This document shows positions 8,100 through 16,295 of a stretch of 64,000 nt of DNA, in pieces. This stretch comes from Nonomuraea typhae (lineage in GTDB: Bacteria; Actinomycetota; Actinomycetes; Streptosporangiales; Streptosporangiaceae): positions 930,001 to 994,000 of the forward strand of contig NZ_VRLV01000001.1 of assembly GCF_009760925.1 (NCBI RefSeq). Direction: 5' to 3'. Each line of letters opens with the position of its first letter. Position 1 is the stretch's first letter. The position numbers were made by a program, and so were the translations under genes. Below the pieces are notes generated by a model. It searched no databases and was not told the DNA's origin. It worked only from the letters and a program-made list of their open reading frames with translations.

Positions 8100-8345
8100 A
8101 TGGACGCCCCGGGGGAGGAGCGCTGGCTCGGCACGCTGCGGGGGCACGCCGCGCGCCTGGCCTTCCCCGAGTGGGCGCCGGGCCCGGACGACTGGACGGA
8201 CCTGTTCACCGGCTTCACCGACGCCGGCGCCCCGTACACGGAGGTGTCCGTCTACCGTGATCACGACCGCATCCATCACCGGGTCTACCGGGGTGGCGAG
8301 CTGACCGCGTTCTGGTCGCGCCTGCTGGACGAGGTCGCGGAATAG
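8100..8345 (+). CDS. small hypothetical protein
   Basis: An 81-residue acidic/aromatic protein, not recognised. The composition (many Trp, Asp, Tyr) and third-position GC bias look coding. There is no signal peptide, membrane span or cysteine motif. It begins at ATG 8100 without a clear ribosome site; CATGGT five bases before the start could be a -10 of a leaderless transcript. It converges with the NmrA-like gene. It could be a small immunity-like or hypothetical cytosolic protein; no function is proposed. Confidence 0.5.
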   Translation: MDAPGEERWLGTLRGHAARLAFPEWAPGPDDWTDLFTGFTDAGAPYTEVSVYRDHDRIHHRVYRGGELTAFWSRLLDEVAE

Positions 8346-8369
8346 GCGCCGCCGTACCCGCTGCCGGGC

Positions 8370-9095
8370 TCAGGCGAGCCAGTCGGCGAAGGCGGGACCG
8401 GCCAGCCGGGCGCCCGGGCCCGGCAGCAGGGCGCCGCCCTCGAACGCCTCGGCGTCGCCGGGGTCGCGCACGGCCTGCACCTTCACCTCCAGCCCGCGCC
8501 GCGCCACCACCAGCTCGGCCAGCGCCACCATGCTCTCCTCGCGCGGCCCGGCCACCTCGGCCACGTCCGCGCCGGACACCGCGACCGCCACCACCGTCTC
8601 GGCCACCGCCCTGGCGGCGATGGGCTGGGTGCGCATCGCGGGGATGTACGCCACGCCGTCCCGGGTGCCCCATTCGAGCATCTGCCCGACCAGCTCGTGG
8701 AACTGGGCGGCCCGCACGACGCGGGCCGGGACCGGGCCCGCCTGGATCTCGCGCTCGTGCACGAGCTTGGCCGCGTTGTAGCCGCCGGTGGAGCCGTCGA
8801 TGCCGATGATGGAGACCGCGACGATCTCCTTGACCCCGGCGGCCCCGCCGTACCTCTGCAGGTTGGCCGAGGCGGTGGTGAAGAACTCCGTGGCCTCCTG
8901 CTCGTCGGGAGAAGGCGAGCTGGCCACGTCGATGACGACGTCCACGCCCGCCAGCGCCTCGGCCAGGCCGGCGCCGGTCACGATGTCCACGCCGGTGCCA
9001 CGGGACATGGCCACCGCCTCGTGGCCCTGCTCGGTGATGACGTCCACGACGTGGCGGCCAAGGCGTCCGGTGGCTCCCGCAACTGCGATCTTCAT
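8370..9095 (-). CDS. NmrA-like NAD(P)-binding atypical SDR
   Basis: A 241-residue Rossmann-fold protein. The N-terminal nucleotide motif is VAGATGRLGRHVV (GxxGxxG). There is no catalytic YxxxK; the region around residue 110 (GGYNAAKLVHE) retains a Lys but matches NmrA/atypical SDRs, which act as NAD(P)(H) sensors or reductases. ATG 9095 has GAGGAG eight bases upstream; a longer frame to 9125 lacks this. It is monocistronic and separated by about 70 bp from the formyltransferase that ends the NRPS operon. It could be a redox-responsive regulator or a quinone reductase-like enzyme. Confidence 0.82.
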   Translation of the reverse strand: MKIAVAGATGRLGRHVVDVITEQGHEAVAMSRGTGVDIVTGAGLAEALAGVDVVIDVASSPSPDEQEATEFFTTASANLQRYGGAAGVKEIVAVSIIGIDGSTGGYNAAKLVHEREIQAGPVPARVVRAAQFHELVGQMLEWGTRDGVAYIPAMRTQPIAARAVAETVVAVAVSGADVAEVAGPREESMVALAELVVARRGLEVKVQAVRDPGDAEAFEGGALLPGPGARLAGPAFADWLA

Positions 9096-9163
9096 GGTGT
9101 GCGCTCCTCGGTGAGTGTTCTGCACCTATGACGGAGCGCGCGCCGGAGGTGTGACCGGGCGGG

Positions 9164-10117
9164 TCAGCTGTGTGGATGGCTGGTGAGGTAGCCGCCCATC
9201 GCGCGGAAGAAGTCGACGGCGCGGTGTGCGCGGTCGTCGTCGGTGCGGATGCGCTTCAGCACCACGCCGTACTCGGTGCCGCTGCGCGCGGCGGGGCCGC
9301 AGACGACGGCCACGCCGTCGCCCTCCGGGCGGAAGACCCGGCCGGGCGTGCCGCCCAGGCGGAGCTTCGACACCGATGCGGACAACACCCGGATGCGCTC
9401 GCCGCCGAAGTGGGCGAACGCGTTGGGGTACGGGTCGGCCTGGGCCCGGACCAGGTTGACGATGTCCTCGGCCGGCCAGGTCCAGAAGATCCGGCTGTCC
9501 TCGGCCGAGCGCTTGTGGAAGAACGTGGCCTTGGCCGGATCCTGCTTGGTCCAGTCGGTGCGGCCGGAGTCGATGAGCTCGATGGCCTCCAGCGTCATGG
9601 GCGCGAACAGCTCGATCGTCTTGTGGAACAGGTCGGTCACGGTGTCGCCGTCCTCGACGGGAACCCGGCGCTGCAGCACGATGTCGCCGAGGTCGAAGCT
9701 CTCGTTCATGAAGTGGACGGTGACGCCCACCTCGCGCTCGCCGTTGATGAGGGCCCAGTTGAGCGGGGCGAAGCCGCCGTAGCGGGGCAGCAGCGCGTCG
9801 TGGATGTTGATCGCGCCGTGCTTGGCCAGGCCGTAGATGCGCGGCGCCACCCAGGTGCGCCAGTCGGAGGAGACCAGCAGGCCGGGAGCCAGCTCACGCA
9901 GGAGCTCGGCGACCTCCTCGTCGTTGGCGTAGCGGCGCTCCAGCACCGCGATGCCGTGCTCGGCGGCGAGGCCGGCCACCGAGTCGTTCCAGATGGTCTC
10001 GTAAGCGTGATCGCTGGTGGGATGGGTGATGACGAGGGGGATCTCGTGGCCGGCGGTCAGCAGGGCGTCGAGAACCCGGTGACCCCACGTCTGATATCCC
10101 ATGAAGACAAGGCGCAC
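9164..10117 (-). CDS. methionyl-tRNA-formyltransferase-like N-formyltransferase
   Basis: A 317-residue 10-formyl-tetrahydrofolate-dependent formyltransferase. The N-terminal Rossmann domain holds the family catalytic triad: N and H in INIHDALLPRYGG and the D in FDLGDIVL. A C-terminal OB-like domain follows (about 210-310). Related stand-alone enzymes formylate N5-hydroxyornithine or amino termini in siderophore and NRPS clusters. Here it is the last gene of the NRPS operon (63 bp after the MFS gene), so formylation of a peptide building block or the first loaded residue is the best guess. Start GTG 10117 follows a GGAAAGGA site. No ornithine N-monooxygenase is present in the window. Confidence 0.88.
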   Translation of the reverse strand: MRLVFMGYQTWGHRVLDALLTAGHEIPLVITHPTSDHAYETIWNDSVAGLAAEHGIAVLERRYANDEEVAELLRELAPGLLVSSDWRTWVAPRIYGLAKHGAINIHDALLPRYGGFAPLNWALINGEREVGVTVHFMNESFDLGDIVLQRRVPVEDGDTVTDLFHKTIELFAPMTLEAIELIDSGRTDWTKQDPAKATFFHKRSAEDSRIFWTWPAEDIVNLVRAQADPYPNAFAHFGGERIRVLSASVSKLRLGGTPGRVFRPEGDGVAVVCGPAARSGTEYGVVLKRIRTDDDRAHRAVDFFRAMGGYLTSHPHS

Positions 10118-10180
10118 GCCGTCGTTCCTTTCCTTCGCGCAGGTTGTGCAAGGAGAAATGCGGTCTCTCCGCCGGAGGGT

Positions 10181-11455
10181 CTACTCCTGCGGAAGAGGCC
10201 CGGTACGCAACGTCCTGATCTCGCGGGTGAGCAGGAGCGGCAGGCACACCAGCAGGGCCAGCGAGCCGAGGACCCACAACATCGGCCGGACGCCGAACAC
10301 GTCGCCGAGCAGGCCGCCGAGGGCGGCGCCCAGCGGGAGCGTCCCCCACACGGCGAAGCGCATCGAGGCGTTCATCCGGCCCTGCAGCTCCGTCGGCGTG
10401 ATGGCCTGCCGCAGGCTGATCTGGTTGATGTTGTAGACCGAGATGCCCGCCAGCATCGTCCCGATCGCGATGGAGATGAGCAGCGCGCCCGCGCCCCGGC
10501 CCGCGGCCGCGACGAGCATGATCGGCAGGGTCGCCAGCAGCGCCGCGGCGATCAGCGTGCGCCCCAGCCCCAGCCTCTTGATCACCCAGCCGTTCACCAC
10601 CGCGCCGAGCAGCGCGCCCGCGTTGCCCAGGGTCAGGATGAGCCCGAGCGCGCCCGGGGTGAGGTCCAGGTCGTTGAGCGCGAACACGGTCAGCAGCGCG
10701 GTCAGCGCCCCGCCGAGCCCGATCAGGTTCATGGATCCGGTGCACATGGCGATCGCCCGCAGCGTGCGGTTGCCGAAGACGAACCGCAGGCCCTCGCCGA
10801 TCTCCGTGAGCATCCTGCGCCGGGGGGCGTCCGCCTTCGCCGCGGCGGCCGGGCGGTAGGAGATCCGGCCGATGAGCACGGCCGACAGCAGGAAGCTCCC
10901 CACGTTGATCAGCAGCACCAGCGGCGCGAGCACCACCTGCAGGAGCAGGCCGCCGACGCTCGGCCCGCCGAGGTAGGCGATCGAGCGGGACACCTCCAGC
11001 CGCGCGTTGCCCGCCGGGATGTCCTCGGTCTCGACCACCGACGGCAGGAACGCCTGGTCGGCGATCTCGAAGAACACCGTCTGCACCCCGACCAGCAGGC
11101 CGACGACCAGCATCAGCGGAATGCTCAGCATGTCGAACAGGAAGGCCAGCGGCAGGATCGCCAGGACCGCCATCCGCCCGAGGTCGGTGAAGATCAGCGT
11201 GCGGCGCCGGTCCCAGCGGTCGACCCACACGCCCGCGGGCAGCGAGACCAGCAGGAACGGCAGGGTCTCCGCCGCCGCCAGCAGGCCGACCTGCGTCGTG
11301 GACGCGTTGAGCACGGTCAGCGCGATCACCGGGATGGCGAAGAAGGTGATCTGCGAGCCGATCTGGCTGGCCGTCTGAGCCGCCCACAACAGGGTGAAGT
11401 CGCGGTGGCGCCACAGACTCTTCCTGGTCGCGGCGGGTGTGGCCTTGCTGTCCAT
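10181..11455 (-). CDS. MFS transporter, probable peptide/siderophore exporter
   Basis: A 424-residue membrane protein with about twelve hydrophobic segments, of the MFS_3/enterobactin-exporter (EntS-like) type. It has the loop VWVDRWDRRRTLIF between TM2 and TM3 (motif A) and a second related loop after TM8. It lies 18 bp after the MbtH gene in the NRPS operon, as is common for exporters of NRPS products. The start ATG 11455 has AAGGGA upstream. The location makes export of the NRPS product the most probable role; import is less likely for this family. Confidence 0.88.
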   Translation of the reverse strand: MDSKATPAATRKSLWRHRDFTLLWAAQTASQIGSQITFFAIPVIALTVLNASTTQVGLLAAAETLPFLLVSLPAGVWVDRWDRRRTLIFTDLGRMAVLAILPLAFLFDMLSIPLMLVVGLLVGVQTVFFEIADQAFLPSVVETEDIPAGNARLEVSRSIAYLGGPSVGGLLLQVVLAPLVLLINVGSFLLSAVLIGRISYRPAAAAKADAPRRRMLTEIGEGLRFVFGNRTLRAIAMCTGSMNLIGLGGALTALLTVFALNDLDLTPGALGLILTLGNAGALLGAVVNGWVIKRLGLGRTLIAAALLATLPIMLVAAAGRGAGALLISIAIGTMLAGISVYNINQISLRQAITPTELQGRMNASMRFAVWGTLPLGAALGGLLGDVFGVRPMLWVLGSLALLVCLPLLLTREIRTLRTGPLPQE

Positions 11456-11473
11456 GGGAGGCGTCCCTTCTCG

Positions 11474-11671
11474 TTACGAGCCGGCCAGGTGCTCGCGCAG
11501 CGAGCGCGGCCGCATGTCGGTCCACACCTGCTCGATCCGGTCGAGGCAGGTCTCGCGGTCGCCGACGGTGCCCTCCTCCGTCCAGCCGAGAGGCAGGTCG
11601 CGGCCGACGGCCCAGATCGAGTACTGGTCCTCGTCGTTGCGCACGACGCGGTAGCGGGTGCTGTCGGTCAT
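11474..11671 (-). CDS. MbtH-like NRPS accessory protein
   Basis: A 65-residue MbtH-family protein. The signature Trp residues and the NDEDQYSIW and LPLGW segments (residues 12-30) are intact, with TDMRPRSLREH at the C-terminus. MbtH proteins bind NRPS adenylation domains and stabilise or activate them. It is sandwiched between NRPS-2 (13 bp gap) and the exporter (18 bp gap), with AAGGAG upstream of ATG 11671, so it is co-expressed with the synthetases it serves. Confidence 0.96.
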   Translation of the reverse strand: MTDSTRYRVVRNDEDQYSIWAVGRDLPLGWTEEGTVGDRETCLDRIEQVWTDMRPRSLREHLAGS

Positions 11672-11684
11672 GGAGACACTCCTT

Positions 11685-14600
11685 CTAGTCGGGTACGGCC
11701 GGCAGTTCGGCGACCGGCCGGTCCAGGCCGTCCGCCAGGACGTCGAGCACCCGCCGGACGTGGCGCAGCAGGCTCACGGCACGCTCGTCGGCCACCAGGT
11801 CGCGGTAATAGCTCACCTTCAGCAGCAGCGCGGGGTCCGGCCAGACGGTCAGCCGCAGCGTCTCGTCGCCGGGGCCGCCGTTGGCGATCGGGTTCCAGCC
11901 CGCCAGGCGCGACTGCAGCCGGCCGTCGAACGGGAAGTTCTCCACGACGATCTCGGAGTCGTAGAGCCGCTCGGCCTCGCCGACACCGCACCAGCGCTGC
12001 ACGTCCAGCGGGGAGACGTGCTCGAACCCGCTCGCCCGCGCGTGGTTGTCCTGCAGCCCGCGCAGCCAGTCGCGGCAGCGTGCCGCGGGGTCCACGACGA
12101 CCCGGCTGGGCAGCCGGTTGTTGAGGCAGCCCACGATGTCCTCGGCGCCGTCCACGCTGTCGGCCCGGCCCGAGACGACGGTGCCGAAGACCAGGTCCCT
12201 GGCGTCCAGCGCGGCGCCGAGCGCGATCGCGTAGGCGCCCTGGACGAGGGTGTGCAGCGTCAGCCCCGCCTCGGCGGCCCGCCGGTTCAGCGCCGCCGTG
12301 CGCTCGGCGGGCAGCCAGATCCGCTGGTCGGCATGGAGCGCGCTCTCGCCGGACGCGTCGAGGGCGGGCGCGGCGCCGCCCGGGCCGAGCGCGGTGCCGA
12401 GCAGGCCGCGCGGCGTCCCGGCCAGCCGCTCGGTCCAGTAGGCGCGGGCGGCGGCCGGATCGCGCTCCTGCCACCAGCGCGCGATCGCTCCGGGCTGCGG
12501 CCGGGCGGCCAGGGTGACCGGCGCCCCGGCGCGGAAGCCGTCGTGCAGGTCGAACAGATCCCCCATCAGCACCGCGAACGACCAGCCGTCGAGGCTGAGA
12601 TAGGAGTAGTCCCACACCAGGTACGCCGCGCCCGGCCCCACGTCGAAGACGGTCAGCTCGACCGCGCACCGGCGCAGCGGATCGACCGGGGTGCTCCTGA
12701 GCGCCTCCAGGTGCTGCTTGACCACCAGCATGGCCGCGCCCGTGCCGGCGCCGTCGAGCTGCACCCGGCGCACGTGCAGCGCGGCGTTGCGGTGCACCGC
12801 CTGGAGCTCCCCGCCCTCGTGCGCGTGCAGCGAGGTGCGCAGCGCGGGGTGGTGCTCCACCAGCGCGTTCCACGCCAGGACCAGCATGTCCACGTCCACG
12901 TCGGTGCCGCTGATGTCGAACGCCTCGTACACCCGGTACATCCCCGGCCGCGGCTGGTGCCGCAGCCGGTTCAGCCCCCACCGCTGCATCGGCCCCGCGG
13001 GCTCGACCCGCTCGGCGTCCAGCAGCCCGGCCAGCAGCCGCGTACGGCCGGCCGCCTCGATCCCCATGTGGGTGGTCTCGGGCAGCCGGTACACCCCGGG
13101 CAGCACGGGCGTCACCGGCGCCTGGACGGCGGGCGTCCAAGTGGCCCCCAGCGCCTCGGTCAGCTCGCGGACCGTCTGGCGGGCGAAGACGTCCCGCGCG
13201 GTGAACGGCATGCCCGCCGCCCTGGCCAGCGAGACCACCCGGATGCTGGAGATCGAGTTGCCCCCGGCGGCGAAGAAGTTGTCGTCGATCGAGACGTCCT
13301 CCCGGCCGAGCACCTCCTGCCAGATGCGCAGCAGCGCCGCCTGCCTGGCGTCGGCCGGTTCCGCCGCGGCCGCCGCCGCCGTCCCGCGCACGGGTTCGGG
13401 CAGCGCGCTCGGGACCAGCTTGCCGCCCGCCGTACGCGGGAGTATGGCCATCTCGACGAGGTGGGCGGGCACCTGGTAGCCGGGGATGCGCTCGACGAGG
13501 AAGCGCCGCAGGTCCGCGAGGTCGAGCGTGCCGCCGGGGCGCGGGACCACGTAGGCGATCACCTCGTGCGAGCCGTCGGTGCGGGCCGCGCGGCAGACCA
13601 CCTCCTCGACGTCCGGGTGGGCGGCCACGGCCACCTCGACCTCGCGCAGCTCGACCCGGTGGCCGCGGACCTTGATCTGGCCGTCGACCCGGCCCACGAA
13701 GCGCAGCACGCCGTCGGCGTCCACCTTGGCCCGGTCGCCGGTGCGGTACATGCGCGCGCCCGGCTCGTCGCCGAACGGGTCGGGGAAGAACCGCTGGGCG
13801 GTCGCGGCGGGCAGGCCGAGGTAGTCCCTGGCCAGGATCGGGCCCGCGACGTACAGCTCGCCGGCCAGGCCGGGCGCGACCGGCCACATGTCCGCGTCGA
13901 GCACGTAGGCGCGCACGCCGCGCATCGGCAGCCCGATCGGGATGACGGGGCCGAGCCGGCCGTCGCTCACCGCCGCGGTGTGGGTGATGGACGTGATCAG
14001 GGTCTCGGTGAGGCCGTAGGCGTTGACCACCGGAACGCCGGTGGGGCCGGTCCAGCGTTCGAGGTCGGCGACGTAGCCGGCTTCGGCGCCGATCACCACC
14101 AGGCGCAGCGACGGGGGCAGCGGTCGCGGGCGGCGTTCGAGGTCGCGGGCCCACTCGGCCCAGTAGGAGCTGGTGAAGTCGGCCAGCGTGCCGCCGCCGG
14201 CGGCGAGGACCTGTTCGAGGTCCACCGGGGCGATCTTGTTGTCCTCCAGGAGCAGCACCCCGCCGCCCAGGCACCACACCGGGACCGTCTCCTCGAAGCA
14301 GACGTCGAAGGTGAGCGCGGCGAACTGCAGGAACACGTCGCGGTCGGTGATGGCGAGCCGTTCGGCGAAGATGCCGGCGTAGAAGGCGAGCGCGTCGTGC
14401 CCGACGGCCACCGGCTTGGGCAGCCCGGTCGATCCCGAGGTGAACAGCACGTAGGCCAGCGCGTTGAGCGGCACCTGCGGCAGGCCCCTCATCTCGGTGC
14501 CGCCGGCGTCGGCGCTCTCCAGGTCCAGCCAGGTGAGCCCGGCCTCCAGGTCCAGCCGTCCGGCGATCTCCTTGGCCGCCTGCACCGACTCGGCCACCCC

Positions 14601-16295
14601 GACGCGCAGGTCGGCGGCGGCCACCATCGCGCGCAGCCGCTGGTCGGGCAGGGTCAGGTCGAGCGGGACGACGGCGGCCCCGGCGTACCAGGTGCCGAGG
14701 ACCGCGACCGCCCAGCCCACCCCGCGCGGGAGGGCGAGCAGCACGGTGTCGTCCGGTCCCGCGCCGGTCGCGAGCAGGCTCGCGGCCAGCTTCCTGGCTC
14801 TGCGGTCCAGCTCGGCGTAGGTCACCTCGACGCCCCGGGAGGTCCTGGCCGCCATGGCGCCCGGGCTGAGCGCGGCCCGTTCGGCGATCTGCCGCGGCAC
14901 CGGCACGTGGGCCGGCAGCACCGGCCCCTCGGCCCGGACCGGCCCGTACAGCAGGCTGCCGCGCCCGCCCGCGTCCAGGTCGCGCACCAGCCCCTCGCCG
15001 TCGTCGCCGGCGAAGGCGGCCAGCAGCGCCTGGTAGGCGCCGGCCAGCGCGGCGACCGTGCTCTCGTCGAACAGGTCCGTGCGGTACTCCCAGTCGGCGA
15101 CCACGCCCGCGGCGGTGACCTCCACACTGAGCCCCAGCTCGAACTTGGCGTTCGTGCACGGCGTGGCCATCCGCTCGGCCGCCAGATCCGCCCCGAAGGC
15201 GGGACAGGCCGCGTCGAGCTGGTCGAGGCCGCACACCGCCTGCACGATCGGCGCGTACGCCGTCGAACGCGGCACCCGCAGCCGGTCCACCAGCTCCTCG
15301 AAGCCGACGGCGCCGTGGCTCATCGTCTCCAGCACGAGACCGCGCACCTGGCCGAGCAGCGAGTCCACGGTGTCGGCGGCGCCCACCCGCAGCCGCAGCG
15401 GGACCGTGGTGACGAACATGCCCACGGTCTCGGCGTCGGCCATGGACGTCCGCCCCGACGACGGCGAGCCGATCACCAGGTCGCGCTGCCCGGTCAGCCG
15501 CGCCAGCAGCACCGCGTACGCCGCGAGCACGATCATGTACGGCGTGACGCGCCGGACCGCGCAGGCGGCCAGGAGCCGCTGCCACAGGTCCGGCGGGATC
15601 TCCCGGCGCAGGGCGCTGCCCGCGCTGCCGCCGCCCTCCGGACGGGGCCGGTCGGCCGGCAGGTCGAGGACCTCGGGGGCCTCGCGCAGCAGGTTCTCCC
15701 AGTAGCGCAGGGCCGCCTCGTGCTCGGGCGGGTCGCCGGTGTCGCGCTCGAACCAGGACGCCGCCGCCGCGAGCGCCGGCCGCGACCCTCCGGCGTACGC
15801 CTGATACAGCAGACCGAGGTCGCGGTAGAGCACCCGCAGCGACAGGCCGTCGCAGACCAGGTGGTGCACCACCAGCACGAGCACGTGCCCGGCGGCGGAC
15901 AGGCGCAGCAGGACCGCGCGCAGCAGCGGGCCGCGGGCCAGGTCGAACGGCCGGGCGACCTCGTGGGCCAGCCTGGCCCGGGCCATCTCCGGCGCGGTGT
16001 GCGGCGAGGCGGACAGGTCCACCACCGGCATCGCCGGCGTGACCGGGCCGCCGTCGGCCAGCGCGGGCCGCTCGCCGGGCACGACGTGGCCGCGCAGGAC
16101 CGGGTGCCGGTCGAGCAGGGCGGTCAGGGCGCGGTGCAGCGCCCCGGCGTCGAGAGGGCCGTCGATCCGCAGGGACAGGTTCATGTGGTAGAGCGCCGCG
16201 CCGCCGTCCGGCTGCAGGGCGCGTTCCCACTGCTCGCCGAACCAGAGACCGAGCTGCGCCGGGGTCAGCGGCGTGCTGACCGGGCGGCCGGTCAC
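11685..16295 (-). CDS. NRPS module C-A-T followed by a terminal degenerate C domain
   Basis: A 1536-residue peptide synthetase subunit. Order: condensation domain (about 1-440, intact HHLVCDG near 143), adenylation domain (about 455-960, FTSGSTGLPKP, YRTGD, GKL), carrier domain (about 985-1050, GGNSISS with the pantetheinyl Ser), then a second condensation-like domain (about 1085-1536). In that last domain the HHxxxDG site reads SYLSLDG (about residue 1232), so both histidines are missing. No thioesterase or reductase follows. My hand-read pocket code for the A domain is D-V-E-D-V-G-A-I-T(-K); Glu239 and Asp278 suggest a basic amino acid such as Arg. GTG 16295 overlaps the NRPS-1 stop as GTGA. 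Confidence 0.93.
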   Translation of the reverse strand: MTGRPVSTPLTPAQLGLWFGEQWERALQPDGGAALYHMNLSLRIDGPLDAGALHRALTALLDRHPVLRGHVVPGERPALADGGPVTPAMPVVDLSASPHTAPEMARARLAHEVARPFDLARGPLLRAVLLRLSAAGHVLVLVVHHLVCDGLSLRVLYRDLGLLYQAYAGGSRPALAAAASWFERDTGDPPEHEAALRYWENLLREAPEVLDLPADRPRPEGGGSAGSALRREIPPDLWQRLLAACAVRRVTPYMIVLAAYAVLLARLTGQRDLVIGSPSSGRTSMADAETVGMFVTTVPLRLRVGAADTVDSLLGQVRGLVLETMSHGAVGFEELVDRLRVPRSTAYAPIVQAVCGLDQLDAACPAFGADLAAERMATPCTNAKFELGLSVEVTAAGVVADWEYRTDLFDESTVAALAGAYQALLAAFAGDDGEGLVRDLDAGGRGSLLYGPVRAEGPVLPAHVPVPRQIAERAALSPGAMAARTSRGVEVTYAELDRRARKLAASLLATGAGPDDTVLLALPRGVGWAVAVLGTWYAGAAVVPLDLTLPDQRLRAMVAAADLRVGVAESVQAAKEIAGRLDLEAGLTWLDLESADAGGTEMRGLPQVPLNALAYVLFTSGSTGLPKPVAVGHDALAFYAGIFAERLAITDRDVFLQFAALTFDVCFEETVPVWCLGGGVLLLEDNKIAPVDLEQVLAAGGGTLADFTSSYWAEWARDLERRPRPLPPSLRLVVIGAEAGYVADLERWTGPTGVPVVNAYGLTETLITSITHTAAVSDGRLGPVIPIGLPMRGVRAYVLDADMWPVAPGLAGELYVAGPILARDYLGLPAATAQRFFPDPFGDEPGARMYRTGDRAKVDADGVLRFVGRVDGQIKVRGHRVELREVEVAVAAHPDVEEVVCRAARTDGSHEVIAYVVPRPGGTLDLADLRRFLVERIPGYQVPAHLVEMAILPRTAGGKLVPSALPEPVRGTAAAAAAEPADARQAALLRIWQEVLGREDVSIDDNFFAAGGNSISSIRVVSLARAAGMPFTARDVFARQTVRELTEALGATWTPAVQAPVTPVLPGVYRLPETTHMGIEAAGRTRLLAGLLDAERVEPAGPMQRWGLNRLRHQPRPGMYRVYEAFDISGTDVDVDMLVLAWNALVEHHPALRTSLHAHEGGELQAVHRNAALHVRRVQLDGAGTGAAMLVVKQHLEALRSTPVDPLRRCAVELTVFDVGPGAAYLVWDYSYLSLDGWSFAVLMGDLFDLHDGFRAGAPVTLAARPQPGAIARWWQERDPAAARAYWTERLAGTPRGLLGTALGPGGAAPALDASGESALHADQRIWLPAERTAALNRRAAEAGLTLHTLVQGAYAIALGAALDARDLVFGTVVSGRADSVDGAEDIVGCLNNRLPSRVVVDPAARCRDWLRGLQDNHARASGFEHVSPLDVQRWCGVGEAERLYDSEIVVENFPFDGRLQSRLAGWNPIANGGPGDETLRLTVWPDPALLLKVSYYRDLVADERAVSLLRHVRRVLDVLADGLDRPVAELPAVPD

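Noticed and set aside
9170-12124. 984-residue plus-strand frame
   Set aside because: Antisense shadow of the formyltransferase and transporter genes; His/Gln/Arg-rich composition typical of GC-rich antisense frames.
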